Source: Coriobacteriia bacterium
GTDB taxonomy: Bacteria; Actinomycetota; Coriobacteriia; Coriobacteriales; Atopobiaceae
DNA: 51,574 nucleotides
Reading direction: 5' to 3'
NCBI GenBank assembly: GCA_030530145.1
Contig: JAUMVN010000017.1
Location: forward strand, 1 to 51,574
Below are positions 33,805-42,204 of the stretch, piece after piece. Position 1 is the first letter of the stretch; every line of letters starts with the position of its first letter. The notes beneath the pieces are model-generated. The model saw only the letters and a list, made by a program, of their open reading frames with translations, was not told the DNA's origin and made no database searches. The position numbers and the translations under genes are program-made.

Positions 33805-34968
33805 ATGGCCGAGCTCGAGACCCAGCCGCTGCCGCGCACGTTCGAGGAGTTCAACGAGCAGCGTAAGGCTGCGTTCATCCGCGTCAAGGACTTCAAGCAG
33901 GCGGGCAACCGGCTCGTGGGCGTGCTCTGCAGCTACACGCCCATGGAGATCATCGACGCCGCGGGCGCCTCGGCCGTGGGACTCTGCGGCACGTCGGACG
34001 AGGTCATCCCCGATGCCGAGAAGGTCCTGCCGGCGAACCTCTGCCCGCTCATCAAGTCCACCTACGGCTTCGCGTACTCACAGAAGTGCCCCTTCACGTA
34101 CTTCTCCGACCTGATCATCGGCGAGACGACCTGCGACGGCAAGAAGAAGATGTACGAGCTGCTCGCGGACCTCAAGCCGGTGCACATCCTGCACCTGCCG
34201 CAGAGCCGCGAGCGTGAGTACGAGCGCGCAGGCTGGCGCGAGGAGTGCCGCCTGCTCAAGGAGCGCCTCGAGGAGCTCTACGGCATCACCATCACCGACG
34301 ACGACCTGCGCGCCGCTGCCCGCCGCCGCAACCGCCTGCGCGCCGCGCAGCTCGCCATGTTCGAGCTGCAGGCCCAGCAGCCGCCGGCGATGGGCGGCGT
34401 CGAGCTCATGAGCACGATGTTCGCGGGCACGTTCAACTTCAACGTGGACAGCTTCACGCAGCAGGTCGAGGACACCGTGACCGCGCGCAAGGCGGCCTAC
34501 GACGCGGGCGAGCGCCCCATCTCGGCGGATGCTAAGCGCATCCTCATCACCGGCTGCCCGGTCGGCGGCGTGATCAACAAGATCGGCAAGACGATCGAGG
34601 CCAACGGCGGCACGGTCGTCTGCATGGACGACTGCTCCGGCGAGCGCACGGCGCGCATGATGGTGGACGCCGAGGCCGACGACATCCTGGGCGCCATCGC
34701 CGACCGCTACCTGGACATCAACTGCTCGGTCATGACGCCCAACGAGGGCCGCATGGAGAACACGCTGGCCATGTGTGAGAAGTACCACGTGGACGGCGTC
34801 GTCGAGAGCGTGCTCACGGCCTGCCACACCTTCAACGTTGAGAGCGCGAAGATGCAGGCCGCCGTCGAGGGCGCGGGGATCCCGTACATGAAGATCGAGA
34901 CGGACTACAGCGCCGGCGACCAGGGGCAGATCGATACGCGAATTGCTGCGTTTATCGAGACCCTCTAG
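33805..34968 (+). CDS. Double-cubane cluster protein (2-hydroxyacyl-CoA dehydratase family)
   Basis: This 387-residue cytoplasmic protein is of the HgdB/YjiM type. The cysteine motifs [40 protein letters not shown] and DDCSGERT match the iron-sulfur ligands of this family. Relatives either dehydrate 2-hydroxyacyl-CoA or, as stand-alone double-cubane proteins, reduce small molecules with ATP-driven electrons. Only one dehydratase-like subunit is present, which favours the latter. The start is ATG 33805 with GAGAGGAG upstream. Its partner activase follows at 35108 and selenium genes after that. Confidence 0.9.
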   Translation: MAELETQPLPRTFEEFNEQRKAAFIRVKDFKQAGNRLVGVLCSYTPMEIIDAAGASAVGLCGTSDEVIPDAEKVLPANLCPLIKSTYGFAYSQKCPFTYFSDLIIGETTCDGKKKMYELLADLKPVHILHLPQSREREYERAGWREECRLLKERLEELYGITITDDDLRAAARRRNRLRAAQLAMFELQAQQPPAMGGVELMSTMFAGTFNFNVDSFTQQVEDTVTARKAAYDAGERPISADAKRILITGCPVGGVINKIGKTIEANGGTVVCMDDCSGERTARMMVDAEADDILGAIADRYLDINCSVMTPNEGRMENTLAMCEKYHVDGVVESVLTACHTFNVESAKMQAAVEGAGIPYMKIETDYSAGDQGQIDTRIAAFIETL

Positions 34969-34973
34969 CTTTC

Positions 34974-35058
34974 CCAGGCACCCCATCTTGCCCCTCATTC
35001 GTCGCTTGCGTGCCCAAGCACGCGTCGCTCCTCTTTCGGGGCAACCTGGGGCACCTGG
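34974..35058. repeat. Large palindrome P1
   Basis: An imperfect 85-nt palindrome: outer CCAGG...CCTGG, middle CACCCCATCTTGCCCC paired with GGGGCAACCTGGGGC, and a perfect tip GCGTGC-CCAA-GCACGC (35008-35023). It is related to the palindrome at 50396, whose tip is GCGTAC-CTAA-GTACGC. It lies between the dehydratase-like gene and its activase. Confidence 0.75.
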
Positions 35059-35107
35059 AAAACCTAGAGCCATCACAAGCACGGCATTCATTGACAAGGA
35101 GAAGCGC

Positions 35108-35884
35108 ATGGCGCGCATCGGCATCGGGATAGACATCGGCTCCACGGCGACGAAGGTCGCGGTGGCGGGCGAGGGCGGCGAGGTCCTGGCCTGCGAGGTC
35201 ATGCCCACGGGGTTCTCGAGCGTGGACGCGGCCGAGCGGGCGCGGCAGGCGCTTCTCGCCAAAGGATTCGACCCGGGCGCCGACGACGCACGCACCGTGG
35301 CCACGGGCTACGGGCGCGTGGCAGTGCCGTATGCCGATAAGGTCGTGACCGAGATCACCTGCCACGGCGTGGGCGCGGCGCGGCTCTACGGGGGCGAGGG
35401 CACGGTCATCGACGTGGGCGGCCAGGACACCAAGGTCATCCAGCTGTGCGGCGGCCGCGTGGCCAAGTTCGCCATGAACGATAAATGCGCCGCAGGTACT
35501 GGACGGTTTTTGGAGGTTATGGCGGACCGGCTCGGGGTGAGCCAGGCCGAGCTCTCGCGCCTGGCCGCCGCCGGCACGGGCTCGGGCGTCAAGATCTCGA
35601 GTATGTGCACCGTCTTCGCGGAGACCGAGGTCATCAGCCTCGTGGGCAGGGGAGAGGCGCGCGAGAACATCGCCCATGCCGTCATCGAGTCGGTCGCGTC
35701 GCGCGTGGTCACGCTCGCGGGGCAGGGCTCCGGCGCGCCCTTCTTCCTCACGGGCGGCCTCAGCGAGAACGCGTACTTCGTCGAGCGGCTGGGCGCGCTT
35801 CTTGGCAGCACGGTGACGACCTGCCCCGAGGCGCGATTTGCCGGCGCGCTCGGGGCCGCCGAGCGCGCGCTCGACCTGGCATAG
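35108..35884 (+). CDS. 2-hydroxyacyl-CoA dehydratase activase (HgdC/YjiL-type ATPase)
   Basis: This 258-residue ATPase has the ASKHA fold: phosphate loops GIDIGSTATKVAV and DVGGQDTKVI, and the two cysteines that hold a shared 4Fe-4S cluster at the dimer interface, NDKCAAGTGRF and SSMCTVFAE. It uses ATP to push an electron into the double-cubane or dehydratase partner encoded just upstream. I start at ATG 35108 with AAGGAG upstream; the longer frame to 34943 would cross palindrome P1. selD follows 36 nt later. Confidence 0.93.
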   Translation: MARIGIGIDIGSTATKVAVAGEGGEVLACEVMPTGFSSVDAAERARQALLAKGFDPGADDARTVATGYGRVAVPYADKVVTEITCHGVGAARLYGGEGTVIDVGGQDTKVIQLCGGRVAKFAMNDKCAAGTGRFLEVMADRLGVSQAELSRLAAAGTGSGVKISSMCTVFAETEVISLVGRGEARENIAHAVIESVASRVVTLAGQGSGAPFFLTGGLSENAYFVERLGALLGSTVTTCPEARFAGALGAAERALDLA

Positions 35885-35920
35885 ACTGAATCAATCGGCT
35901 TCTCTACCGAGGAGGACCTT

Positions 35921-36964
35921 ATGGACATGACCGGCGTCAAGTTGACCGAGCTCGTGGAGGCCGCGGGGTGCGCGGCCAAGCTCGCGCCCGGGTACCTCTC
36001 GCAGGTGCTTTCCGACCTGCCGCGCGTCGACGACCCGAACCTGCTCGTGGGCTTCGACGCCTCGGACGATGCCTACGTCTACGACCTGGGCGACGGGCGC
36101 GGTCTCGTGGGCACGACGGACTTCTTCCCGCCGATGGTGGATGACCCCTACCTCTTCGGCCAGGTCGCCGCCGCCAACGCCCTCTCCGACGTCTGGGCCA
36201 TGGGCGGGCGCCCCGCGCTCGCGCTGAACCTGCTGTGCTTCCCCAACTGCCTGGGGCTCGAGGTGGCGGGGCAGATCCTCGCCGGCGGTGCCGACAAGTG
36301 CCGCGAGGCGGGCGTCATCGTGGCGGGCGGCCATTCCATCAACGACCACGAGCCCAAGTTCGGCCTGGCCGTGACCGGTTTCGTCGAGCTGGACCGCATG
36401 CTCGCCAACGGCGGGGCGCGCGAGGGCGACGTGCTCGTGCTCACGAAGGCGCTCGGCACGGGCATCCTCACCACGGCGCATAAGGCCGAGCTTTTGGACG
36501 AGGCCGGCGTCAAGGTGGCGACGGACTCGATGATCACGCTGAACAAGTACGGGGCCGAGGCCCTGGACGGCCTCGATGCCCATGCGGCCACCGACGTCAC
36601 GGGCTTCTCGCTCATGGGCCATGCCTGCGAGATGGCCGAGGCGAGCGGCGTCACGCTCGAGATCCGTGCCGGCGACGTGCCGGTGATGGCGCGCGCCCGC
36701 GAGATGGCGCAGATGGGCCTGATCCCCGCCGGCGCCTACCGCAACCGCGACTTCTTCGGCCCGCGCGTGGAGATGAGCGACGACGTTCCGCTCGACCTCT
36801 CCGACGTGCTCTTCGACCCGCAGACCTCCGGCGGCCTGCTCGTGGCGCTGCCCGAGGACGAGGCCGCGGGCTACGTGGAGCGCCTGCGCGGGCTCGGCCA
36901 GCCGGCGGCGACCGTTGGGCACGTTGCGGCTCGCTCGGAGTGTTCCGTGCGCGTTACCATGTAG
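35921..36964 (+). CDS. selD: Selenide, water dikinase SelD (Cys form)
   Basis: This 347-residue enzyme makes selenophosphate from selenide and ATP. The catalytic pair is present as C17 and K20 (AAGCAAKLAP); the codon at 17 is TGC, so this is the cysteine and not the selenocysteine form. Further motifs are GTTDFFPPMVDDPYLFG, NALSDVWAMGG, AGGHSI and DPQTSGGLL. The start is ATG 35921 with GAGGAGG upstream. It lies between the activase and yedF. No selA, selB or tRNA-Sec gene is in the window. Confidence 0.97.
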   Translation: MDMTGVKLTELVEAAGCAAKLAPGYLSQVLSDLPRVDDPNLLVGFDASDDAYVYDLGDGRGLVGTTDFFPPMVDDPYLFGQVAAANALSDVWAMGGRPALALNLLCFPNCLGLEVAGQILAGGADKCREAGVIVAGGHSINDHEPKFGLAVTGFVELDRMLANGGAREGDVLVLTKALGTGILTTAHKAELLDEAGVKVATDSMITLNKYGAEALDGLDAHAATDVTGFSLMGHACEMAEASGVTLEIRAGDVPVMARAREMAQMGLIPAGAYRNRDFFGPRVEMSDDVPLDLSDVLFDPQTSGGLLVALPEDEAAGYVERLRGLGQPAATVGHVAARSECSVRVTM

Positions 36965-37036
36965 TCGTAGCTGCGCTTTATTCGCTTCTCGCCAATCGCT
37001 TCTTGCCAATAAACGCTTCGAGAAAGGAAGCTCCCC

Positions 37037-37660
37037 ATGTCCGAGAACAAGCTCGTCATCGATGCGCGCGGCGACGCGTGCCCCCTGCCCGTGGTCAAGA
37101 CCCTGAAGGCGCTGGGGGCGCTGACCGGCCCCGGCGAGGTCGAGACCCTCGTTGACAACCAGATCGCCGTCGAGAACCTGAGCCGCATGGCCGCCTCCAA
37201 GGGCTGCGTCTTCGCGAGCGAGCAGACGGGCGAGAAGGAATGGCGCTGCGTGACCACCGCCGCCGAGGCCGTGGCGGTCGCCGCCGGCGAGGCCGAGTCC
37301 GCGGAGTGCTACGTCCCGGCCAAGAAGAACGTCGTCGTGCAGATTTCCGCCGGCGTCATGGGCACGGGCGAAGACGTCCTGGGCAAGAAGCTCATGAAGG
37401 CGTTCATCTTCTCGCTCACCCAGCTCGACGAGCTGCCGCAGACCATCCTCTTCTACAACGGCGGCGCGTACCTGACCTGTGAGGGCTCCGACTCGCTCGA
37501 GGACCTCAAGAACCTGGCCGACGCCGGCGTCGAGATCCTGACCTGCGGCACCTGCACCGACTTCTACGGCATCACCGATAAGCTCGCCGTTGGCGAGGTC
37601 ACGAACATGTATGTGATCGCGCAGAAGCTCTCGGGCGCCTCCGTCGTCGTGAGGCCGTAG
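37037..37660 (+). CDS. yedF: Selenium-metabolism protein YedF (TusA-like plus DsrE-like)
   Basis: This 207-residue protein has an N-terminal TusA-like domain with the sulfur- or selenium-carrying Cys15 in DARGDACPLPVVKT, and a C-terminal DsrE-like domain (about 95-207; TILFYNGGAYL, ILTCGTCTDFYG). YedF of this two-domain form goes with selD in genomes that use selenium. The start is ATG 37037 with AGAAAGGAAG upstream. It lies 72 nt after selD and only 3 nt before the DUF3343 gene. The likely role is delivery of activated selenium, which is inference from co-occurrence. Confidence 0.95.
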   Translation: MSENKLVIDARGDACPLPVVKTLKALGALTGPGEVETLVDNQIAVENLSRMAASKGCVFASEQTGEKEWRCVTTAAEAVAVAAGEAESAECYVPAKKNVVVQISAGVMGTGEDVLGKKLMKAFIFSLTQLDELPQTILFYNGGAYLTCEGSDSLEDLKNLADAGVEILTCGTCTDFYGITDKLAVGEVTNMYVIAQKLSGASVVVRP

Positions 37661-37663
37661 GCT

Positions 37664-37918
37664 GTGCCGCGCGTCCGCAGGCCGGCGCTCGTGGTCACCT
37701 TCCCGACCACGGCGGCGGCCATGAGCTGCGAGGAGCTGTGCGGCAAGAGGGGGCTGCCGGGGCGCATGATCCCGGTGCCGGGCGAGATTTCCGCCGGCTG
37801 CGGCCTCGCGTGGAAGGCAGCGCCCGAAGACCGCGACGCGCTCGAGGCGGGCCTCGCCGCGGGCGGCGTGCCGGTCGAGGGTTTCCATGTGGTGGAGATG
37901 CTCGAGTTCGTCAAATAA
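37664..37918 (+). CDS. DUF3343 putative Se/S carrier
   Basis: This 84-residue protein matches DUF3343: a basic first strand RRPALVVTFPTTAAAM, then CEELC (C22, C26), then PVPGEISAGCGLAWKA with the conserved C before Gly-Leu. Comparative genomics has linked such proteins to selenium cofactor use with SelD and YedF. The start is GTG 37664, three bases after yedF. A hairpin with a T run directly follows the gene. Confidence 0.9.
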   Translation: MPRVRRPALVVTFPTTAAAMSCEELCGKRGLPGRMIPVPGEISAGCGLAWKAAPEDRDALEAGLAAGGVPVEGFHVVEMLEFVK

Positions 37919-37926
37919 CGGGTACG

Positions 37927-37956
37927 GGCCCGGTCTTTAGGGGCCGGGCCTTTTTG
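37927..37956 (+). terminator. Terminator or attenuator between DUF3343 and the cysteine desulfurase
   Basis: GGCCCGG (37927-37933) and CCGGGCC (37944-37950) pair and are followed by TTTTTG, a textbook intrinsic terminator. The next gene starts only 24 nt later with no room for a full promoter, so partial read-through is likely. Confidence 0.85.
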
Positions 37957-37979
37957 TTCCTTCGGGTGTGAGGGTGCCT

Positions 37980-39134
37980 ATGATCTACCTGGACAACGCG
38001 GCGACCACGATGCGCAAGCCGCAGCAGGTCATCGATGCCGTGGTTGCCGCCATGGGGTCGCTCGGCAACGCGGGTCGCGGCGCGGGCGCGGGCGCGATGG
38101 GGGCCGCGCGCGTGGTCCATGAGTGCCGCGAGCGCATGGCGACGCTCTTGGGCTGCACGCGCGCCGACCACGTGGCCTTCGCGCCCAACTCGACGGCGGC
38201 GTTGAACTGCGCGATCAACGGCCTGGTGGGCGAGGGCGACCGCGTGGTCACCACGGTGCTCGAGCACAACTCGGTCCTGCGGCCCCTGAACCGCCTAGCG
38301 GCCGAGCGGGGCGTGCGCGTGGAGCACGCCGGCTGCGACGCGCTCGGGCGGCTCGACATGGAAGAGCTCGCACGGCTGGTCGCGCCCGGCACGCGGGCGG
38401 TCGTGGTCACGGGCGCGTCGAACGTCACGGGCAATGTCGTTGACGTGGCTGCCGTGGTGGCCCTCGCGCACGCGGCGGGCGCCCTCTGCATCGTGGACGC
38501 CTCGCAGTCGGCGGGGCTTCTTGCCATCGACATGGCTGCGCAGGGCATCGACGTCGTGTGCTTCACGGGTCACAAGGCGCTCATGGGGCCGCAGGGCACG
38601 GGCGGCTTGGCCGTGGCTGAGGGCGTCGACGTGCGGCCGTGGTGCGTAGGCGGCACCGGCGTCCACAGCTTCGACGCGATGCAGCCGGAAGGCTGGCCCA
38701 CGCGCCTGGAGGCGGGGACGCTCAATGGACATGGGCTTGCGGGCTTGAACGCCGGCCTCGCGTTTATTGAGGAGAACGGCGGTGCGGCGGCCATGGGAGC
38801 GCACGAGGAGGCTATGGCACGACGCCTGTACGAGGGCGTGCGTGACGTCCCTGGCGTGACGGTCTACGGCGATTGGCCCGAGGTCGCCCCCGGCTCTACA
38901 CGCCCCGGCATTGTCGCCCTGAACATAGAGGGGCTCGCCTCGGCCGAGGTCTCTGACCTGCTCATGCAGGGCTGGGGCATCGCGACGCGCCCCGGCGCCC
39001 ACTGCGCGCCGCTCATGCATAAGGCGCTCGGTACCGTTGAGCAGGGCGTTGTTCGTTTCTCGACGTCGTGGTTCACCACTGCCGACGAGATCGACGCGGC
39101 GGTCGGCGCGGTGCGCGAGCTCGCGGCGGGCTAG
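37980..39134 (+). CDS. Cysteine desulfurase-family aminotransferase (class V)
   Basis: This 384-residue PLP enzyme opens with MIYLDNAATTMRKP, has the PLP lysine in FTGHKALMGPQGTGG and the catalytic cysteine in RPGAHCAPLMHKALG. It belongs to the NifS-like group found beside selD and yedF in Firmicutes (the EF2568 type), where it could mobilise sulfur or selenium from cysteine or selenocysteine. I start at ATG 37980 with GAGGG upstream; GTG 37968 is possible. It ends the selenium block and meets the DUF3825 gene across a two-way terminator. Confidence 0.93.
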   Translation: MIYLDNAATTMRKPQQVIDAVVAAMGSLGNAGRGAGAGAMGAARVVHECRERMATLLGCTRADHVAFAPNSTAALNCAINGLVGEGDRVVTTVLEHNSVLRPLNRLAAERGVRVEHAGCDALGRLDMEELARLVAPGTRAVVVTGASNVTGNVVDVAAVVALAHAAGALCIVDASQSAGLLAIDMAAQGIDVVCFTGHKALMGPQGTGGLAVAEGVDVRPWCVGGTGVHSFDAMQPEGWPTRLEAGTLNGHGLAGLNAGLAFIEENGGAAAMGAHEEAMARRLYEGVRDVPGVTVYGDWPEVAPGSTRPGIVALNIEGLASAEVSDLLMQGWGIATRPGAHCAPLMHKALGTVEQGVVRFSTSWFTTADEIDAAVGAVRELAAG

Positions 39135-39169
39135 CCGAGAGCGTTTCTTGCGAGCGGTTTTTGCCGAAG

Positions 39170-39222
39170 AAAGGGCCCCGGCACAGGCGATTCGCGCGCC
39201 TGCGCCGGGGCCCTTTGCGTTT
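39170..39222. terminator. Two-way terminator between convergent genes
   Basis: AAAGGGCCCCGGCACAGGCG pairs with CGCCTGCGCCGGGGCCCTTT around a 7-nt loop, with one C-A mismatch. T runs lie on both sides, so it can stop transcription of the desulfurase (plus) and the DUF3825 gene (minus). Confidence 0.85.
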
Positions 39223-39245
39223 CTTGCCAGATCAGCGGCCCGTGC

Positions 39246-41198
39246 CTAAATTCCCGCCGCCTTGGTGAGCCAGGAGGGCTGCTCGGAGCTGACCACGCGG
39301 GCGCAGATGTAGGCGTCGCGCGCGTCGACGGTGGCCACGACCTGCGCATCTCCGTTCTCGTCGGCTACGATCGCGCACACCTGGCCGTCGACGGGAAGAA
39401 GCCCGACGACGCGGTCGGCAACGGCGTCGTAGGCGAGCGTGGCGTAGCGCGGGTTGCGAATGGCCTGCTGCAGGGCGCGGCGCAGCGGCCCCGTGACCTC
39501 GGAGATCGATCGGCGCAGCTCGTCGAACGTGGCCTCGGTGGTCCGGCCGGCATCGGCCTTGGGCTGGGCGAACTGCGGCAGGTACGTCGCCGGCCGGCCC
39601 TTGGCGTTCGTCGAGAAGCACGTGAGCTCCCACTGGATGTCGCCGTCGTGCGGCTCGAGGACCGCGGCGATCGCATTGCCCTCGGCGGTGACCAGGCCCG
39701 TGTCGAACGCGGCGCTCGAGCCGTCGTCGGCCATCGAGAGTTGGTGCTGGCGGGCGATGCGGCGGTAGGTCATGGAGAGGTACTCGCGCAGGATGGCGCG
39801 GTCCTCACCCCAGTCCTCGGGCGCGGCGAGAGACGCGAGCTCCTCGAGAAGCTTGTCCCACGAGCCGAGGATTGCGAACTGGGCGAGCTCGGCCTCGGGA
39901 CTGACGGCATCCTTGAGCTGGTCTTCGTTGGCAAAAGCGGTCCAAGGTCCCGCCGCCTTGTGCTCAAGCGCGCCCATGCCGATCTCTTCGGGCGAGTCGG
40001 CCTCGATGCTCGCGAGGGCCCAGCGCTTACCTGCAACGGCGCGGGCGCGGCGTCGCAGGGTGACCATGACGGGCTCGCCGTTCTTGCGCTGGAAGCGCAG
40101 CGGGAAGCTGACCTCGCTGCGGGTGCCGGCGAGCGCGTGGGTCGAGCGGGCGATGCGGAAGTCCTCCTCGAGCGTCGCCATGGGGTCGACGTCCATGGGG
40201 AGCACCTGGTAGAGGGCCGAGAGGGGCTCGTCGGTCACGATGACGTCGGCGTAGAAGTCCTGGGGCAGGTCGTTGGCGGGGCGAGAAGGGCGCGGGGCGC
40301 GCGCGGGCTGCTGGGCCGGGGTCGGCTGAGGCTTCGGTGCTGGTGCGGCGGGCTGCTCGGGCTTCTCGTCGACGGGCTCGGGGGCGTAGGTAATCGTCAG
40401 GTGGATCGAGGGCTCCGCAGGTTGCGTGGGGGCCTCGCCGGGAACGCCGCCGTGTCCTTCGACTGCTCGGCGCTCGCCGCTGCGCGGCTCGCTCGCTTCG
40501 CGACTCGCGTCGAAGGACACGGCAGCGTCCCCGGCGAGGCTCGCGGTCTGGGAGTCGGCTCCGGCAGCGGAAGATGGGGCCGTCTCGGTTCCGTCGATGA
40601 CGGCGGGAGCCGTCGCTGAGATGGCCTCGGACTCGGGCACGGCGTCGGCGACAGTCTCAGCGTCGGGGCCGGACGCGGGCTGATTCGCGCCGTCCGTGGC
40701 GATCGGCGCAGCGGGCGTTGTTGGAGGCACCTCCGGGGCTGCGGGGGTTTCTTGTTGCTCAGTAGGCTTGGGCTCAGTCTCAACCTCGGGTACAACCTTG
40801 GGCTCGGGCACTGGTTCGGGTTCCGGCTCCGGTTTGGGCTCTATGTGCTTGGGGCGGAGGGGCTTGAGGTTCTTGGCGCCGCGCTTTTGCTTCCAGGGCT
40901 TGCCGGCGGGCGCCTTGTCGGAAGTTCCCTTCTCGGCGCGCGCCAGGGCGGCGTCGTACTCCTCGTTCGAGATGACGGTCACGAAGACGGCGCCCTTCTT
41001 GAAGACGGTGAGCTTGACACACTCGTTGAGCGCCTCGAAGAGGCTGCGCGCGTCGTCGAAGCCCAGGTCGGCGGGGGCGAGTCCGTCGGAGGCGAGCACC
41101 GACGTGGCACGGTCGAGGGCGGTCTGCTTGCCGACCCCGAGCTCTTGAGAGAAAAGGCGGTACAGGTAGAGGCGGTGTCCCGGCTTTATTTGAGGCAT
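39246..41198 (-). CDS. DUF3825 protein with N-terminal winged-helix-like domain
   Basis: The 650-residue protein has three parts. Residues 1-85 (RLYLYRLFSQELGVG to VISNEEYDAALA) look like a small winged-helix, possibly OST-HTH/LOTUS. Residues 95-300 are a low-complexity linker of Pro, Glu and Ala (PKPEPEPEPVPEPK). The C-terminus (about 310-650) matches DUF3825 as I know it: LAQFAILGSWDKLLEELASL, PEDWGEDRAILREYLSMTY, AAFDTGLVT. DUF3825 is reported with OST-HTH domains and is suspected to bind RNA. The linker carries a 32-nt inverted repeat at 40432-40540. The start 41198 is ATG. Role unknown; cytoplasmic. Confidence 0.8.
   Translation of the reverse strand: MPQIKPGHRLYLYRLFSQELGVGKQTALDRATSVLASDGLAPADLGFDDARSLFEALNECVKLTVFKKGAVFVTVISNEEYDAALARAEKGTSDKAPAGKPWKQKRGAKNLKPLRPKHIEPKPEPEPEPVPEPKVVPEVETEPKPTEQQETPAAPEVPPTTPAAPIATDGANQPASGPDAETVADAVPESEAISATAPAVIDGTETAPSSAAGADSQTASLAGDAAVSFDASREASEPRSGERRAVEGHGGVPGEAPTQPAEPSIHLTITYAPEPVDEKPEQPAAPAPKPQPTPAQQPARAPRPSRPANDLPQDFYADVIVTDEPLSALYQVLPMDVDPMATLEEDFRIARSTHALAGTRSEVSFPLRFQRKNGEPVMVTLRRRARAVAGKRWALASIEADSPEEIGMGALEHKAAGPWTAFANEDQLKDAVSPEAELAQFAILGSWDKLLEELASLAAPEDWGEDRAILREYLSMTYRRIARQHQLSMADDGSSAAFDTGLVTAEGNAIAAVLEPHDGDIQWELTCFSTNAKGRPATYLPQFAQPKADAGRTTEATFDELRRSISEVTGPLRRALQQAIRNPRYATLAYDAVADRVVGLLPVDGQVCAIVADENGDAQVVATVDARDAYICARVVSSEQPSWLTKAAGI
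40432..40540. repeat. Palindromic element inside the DUF3825 coding sequence
   Basis: Arm 40432-40463 (GCCTCGCCGGGAACGCCGCC then GTGTCCTTCGAC) pairs with 40509-40540 over 32 nt with two G-T type mismatches; the loop is 45 nt. It is in frame and falls in the low-complexity linker, encoding the SFDAS...VEGHGGVPGEA part. Confidence 0.8.
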
Positions 41199-41324
41199 GT
41201 TCTTGGACCTTTCGCGAAGAATCGAATCTCTACCTTACTACCCAAATCCGCTCACGCTCCCAAGGCATAGGCGGGCGGTCGACTGTCATACTGTTTGGAC
41301 AAAGAAGAAAGGAAGCGGTTCCAG

Positions 41325-42194
41325 ATGAAGGCATCCAAGGTTCTCGGCGCGGCGGCTGTGGTCGCGGGCTCGGTCGTGGCGGTCGGCGCCGCCGCCTGCG
41401 CCGTGGTCGCGCCCCGCCACGGCAATCCGGTGATCGACCAGCAGTGGCGCGAGCTTTCGCGCTATCGGTACGCGCACCGTGGCCTGCATGGCGACGGCAT
41501 GCCGGAGAACTCGTTGGCGGCGTTCCAGCATGCTCGCGAGAACGGGTTCGGCGTCGAGCTCGACGTTCACCTGACGGCCGACGGCGGGCTCGTCGTCATC
41601 CATGACTCCGACATCGCGCGCATGTGCGGCCGGGAGGGCATCGTCGAGCAGATGACGCTCGCCGAGCTCTCCGAGTGTCGCCTGGCCGGCACCGGCGAGC
41701 GCATCCCGACCTTCGACGAGGCGCTCGACGTGTTCGCGTGCGACCCGACCGGCGAGACCGAGCTGCCGCCGTTCGTGATCGTCGAGCTCAAGACCTGGGG
41801 CGACAACTTCACGGAGCTGTGCGAGAAGGCCATGGCCTGCCTCGACGCGCACCTGGTAAGGTTTGCCGTCGAGAGCTTCGACCCGCGCGCGGTCGCGTGG
41901 CTGCGGAACAACCGGCCGGACGTTATCCGCGGCCAACTCGCGGAGAACTACCTGGGCAACAAGGTGATGCCGGCTTGGATGCGCGTCGGCGGCACGGCGC
42001 TTGTGAGCAATGCCCTGGCGCGCCCCGATTTCGTGGCTTACCGCTACGAGGATCACGACAACGCCGCCGTGCGCCTTTCTTGCGGCGTGCTCGGCGCCCA
42101 CCTGGTCGCTTGGACGATCAAAAGCGAGCACGACCTTCTTGCCGCCGAGGCGGAGGGCGCGGTCGTCATCTTCGAGGGCTTCTTGCCGGAGTAA
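41325..42194 (+). CDS. Glycerophosphodiester phosphodiesterase family protein
   Basis: This 289-residue protein has an N-terminal membrane helix (residues 8-30) and a GDPD TIM barrel. The signature YAHRGLHGDGMPENSLAAF, the metal-binding VELDVHLTADG and VVIHD are present, with the closing WTIKS. It should cleave glycerophosphodiesters to glycerol 3-phosphate and an alcohol outside or at the membrane. I start at ATG 41325 with AAAGGAAG upstream; an in-frame TTG at 41295 is less likely. It is divergent from the DUF3825 gene. A repeat cluster follows it. Confidence 0.93.
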   Translation: MKASKVLGAAAVVAGSVVAVGAAACAVVAPRHGNPVIDQQWRELSRYRYAHRGLHGDGMPENSLAAFQHARENGFGVELDVHLTADGGLVVIHDSDIARMCGREGIVEQMTLAELSECRLAGTGERIPTFDEALDVFACDPTGETELPPFVIVELKTWGDNFTELCEKAMACLDAHLVRFAVESFDPRAVAWLRNNRPDVIRGQLAENYLGNKVMPAWMRVGGTALVSNALARPDFVAYRYEDHDNAAVRLSCGVLGAHLVAWTIKSEHDLLAAEAEGAVVIFEGFLPE

Positions 42195-42204
42195 GGAGCC
42201 GCTC

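Noticed and set aside
33449-34114. 221-codon plus-strand frame starting in the repeat-rich spacer
   Set aside because: It runs from repeats into the double-cubane gene in another frame, and its Arg/Ser/Pro-rich product has no domain.
35969-35971. Selenocysteine codon in selD
   Set aside because: The active-site codon is TGC (Cys17), not TGA, and the frame is normal.
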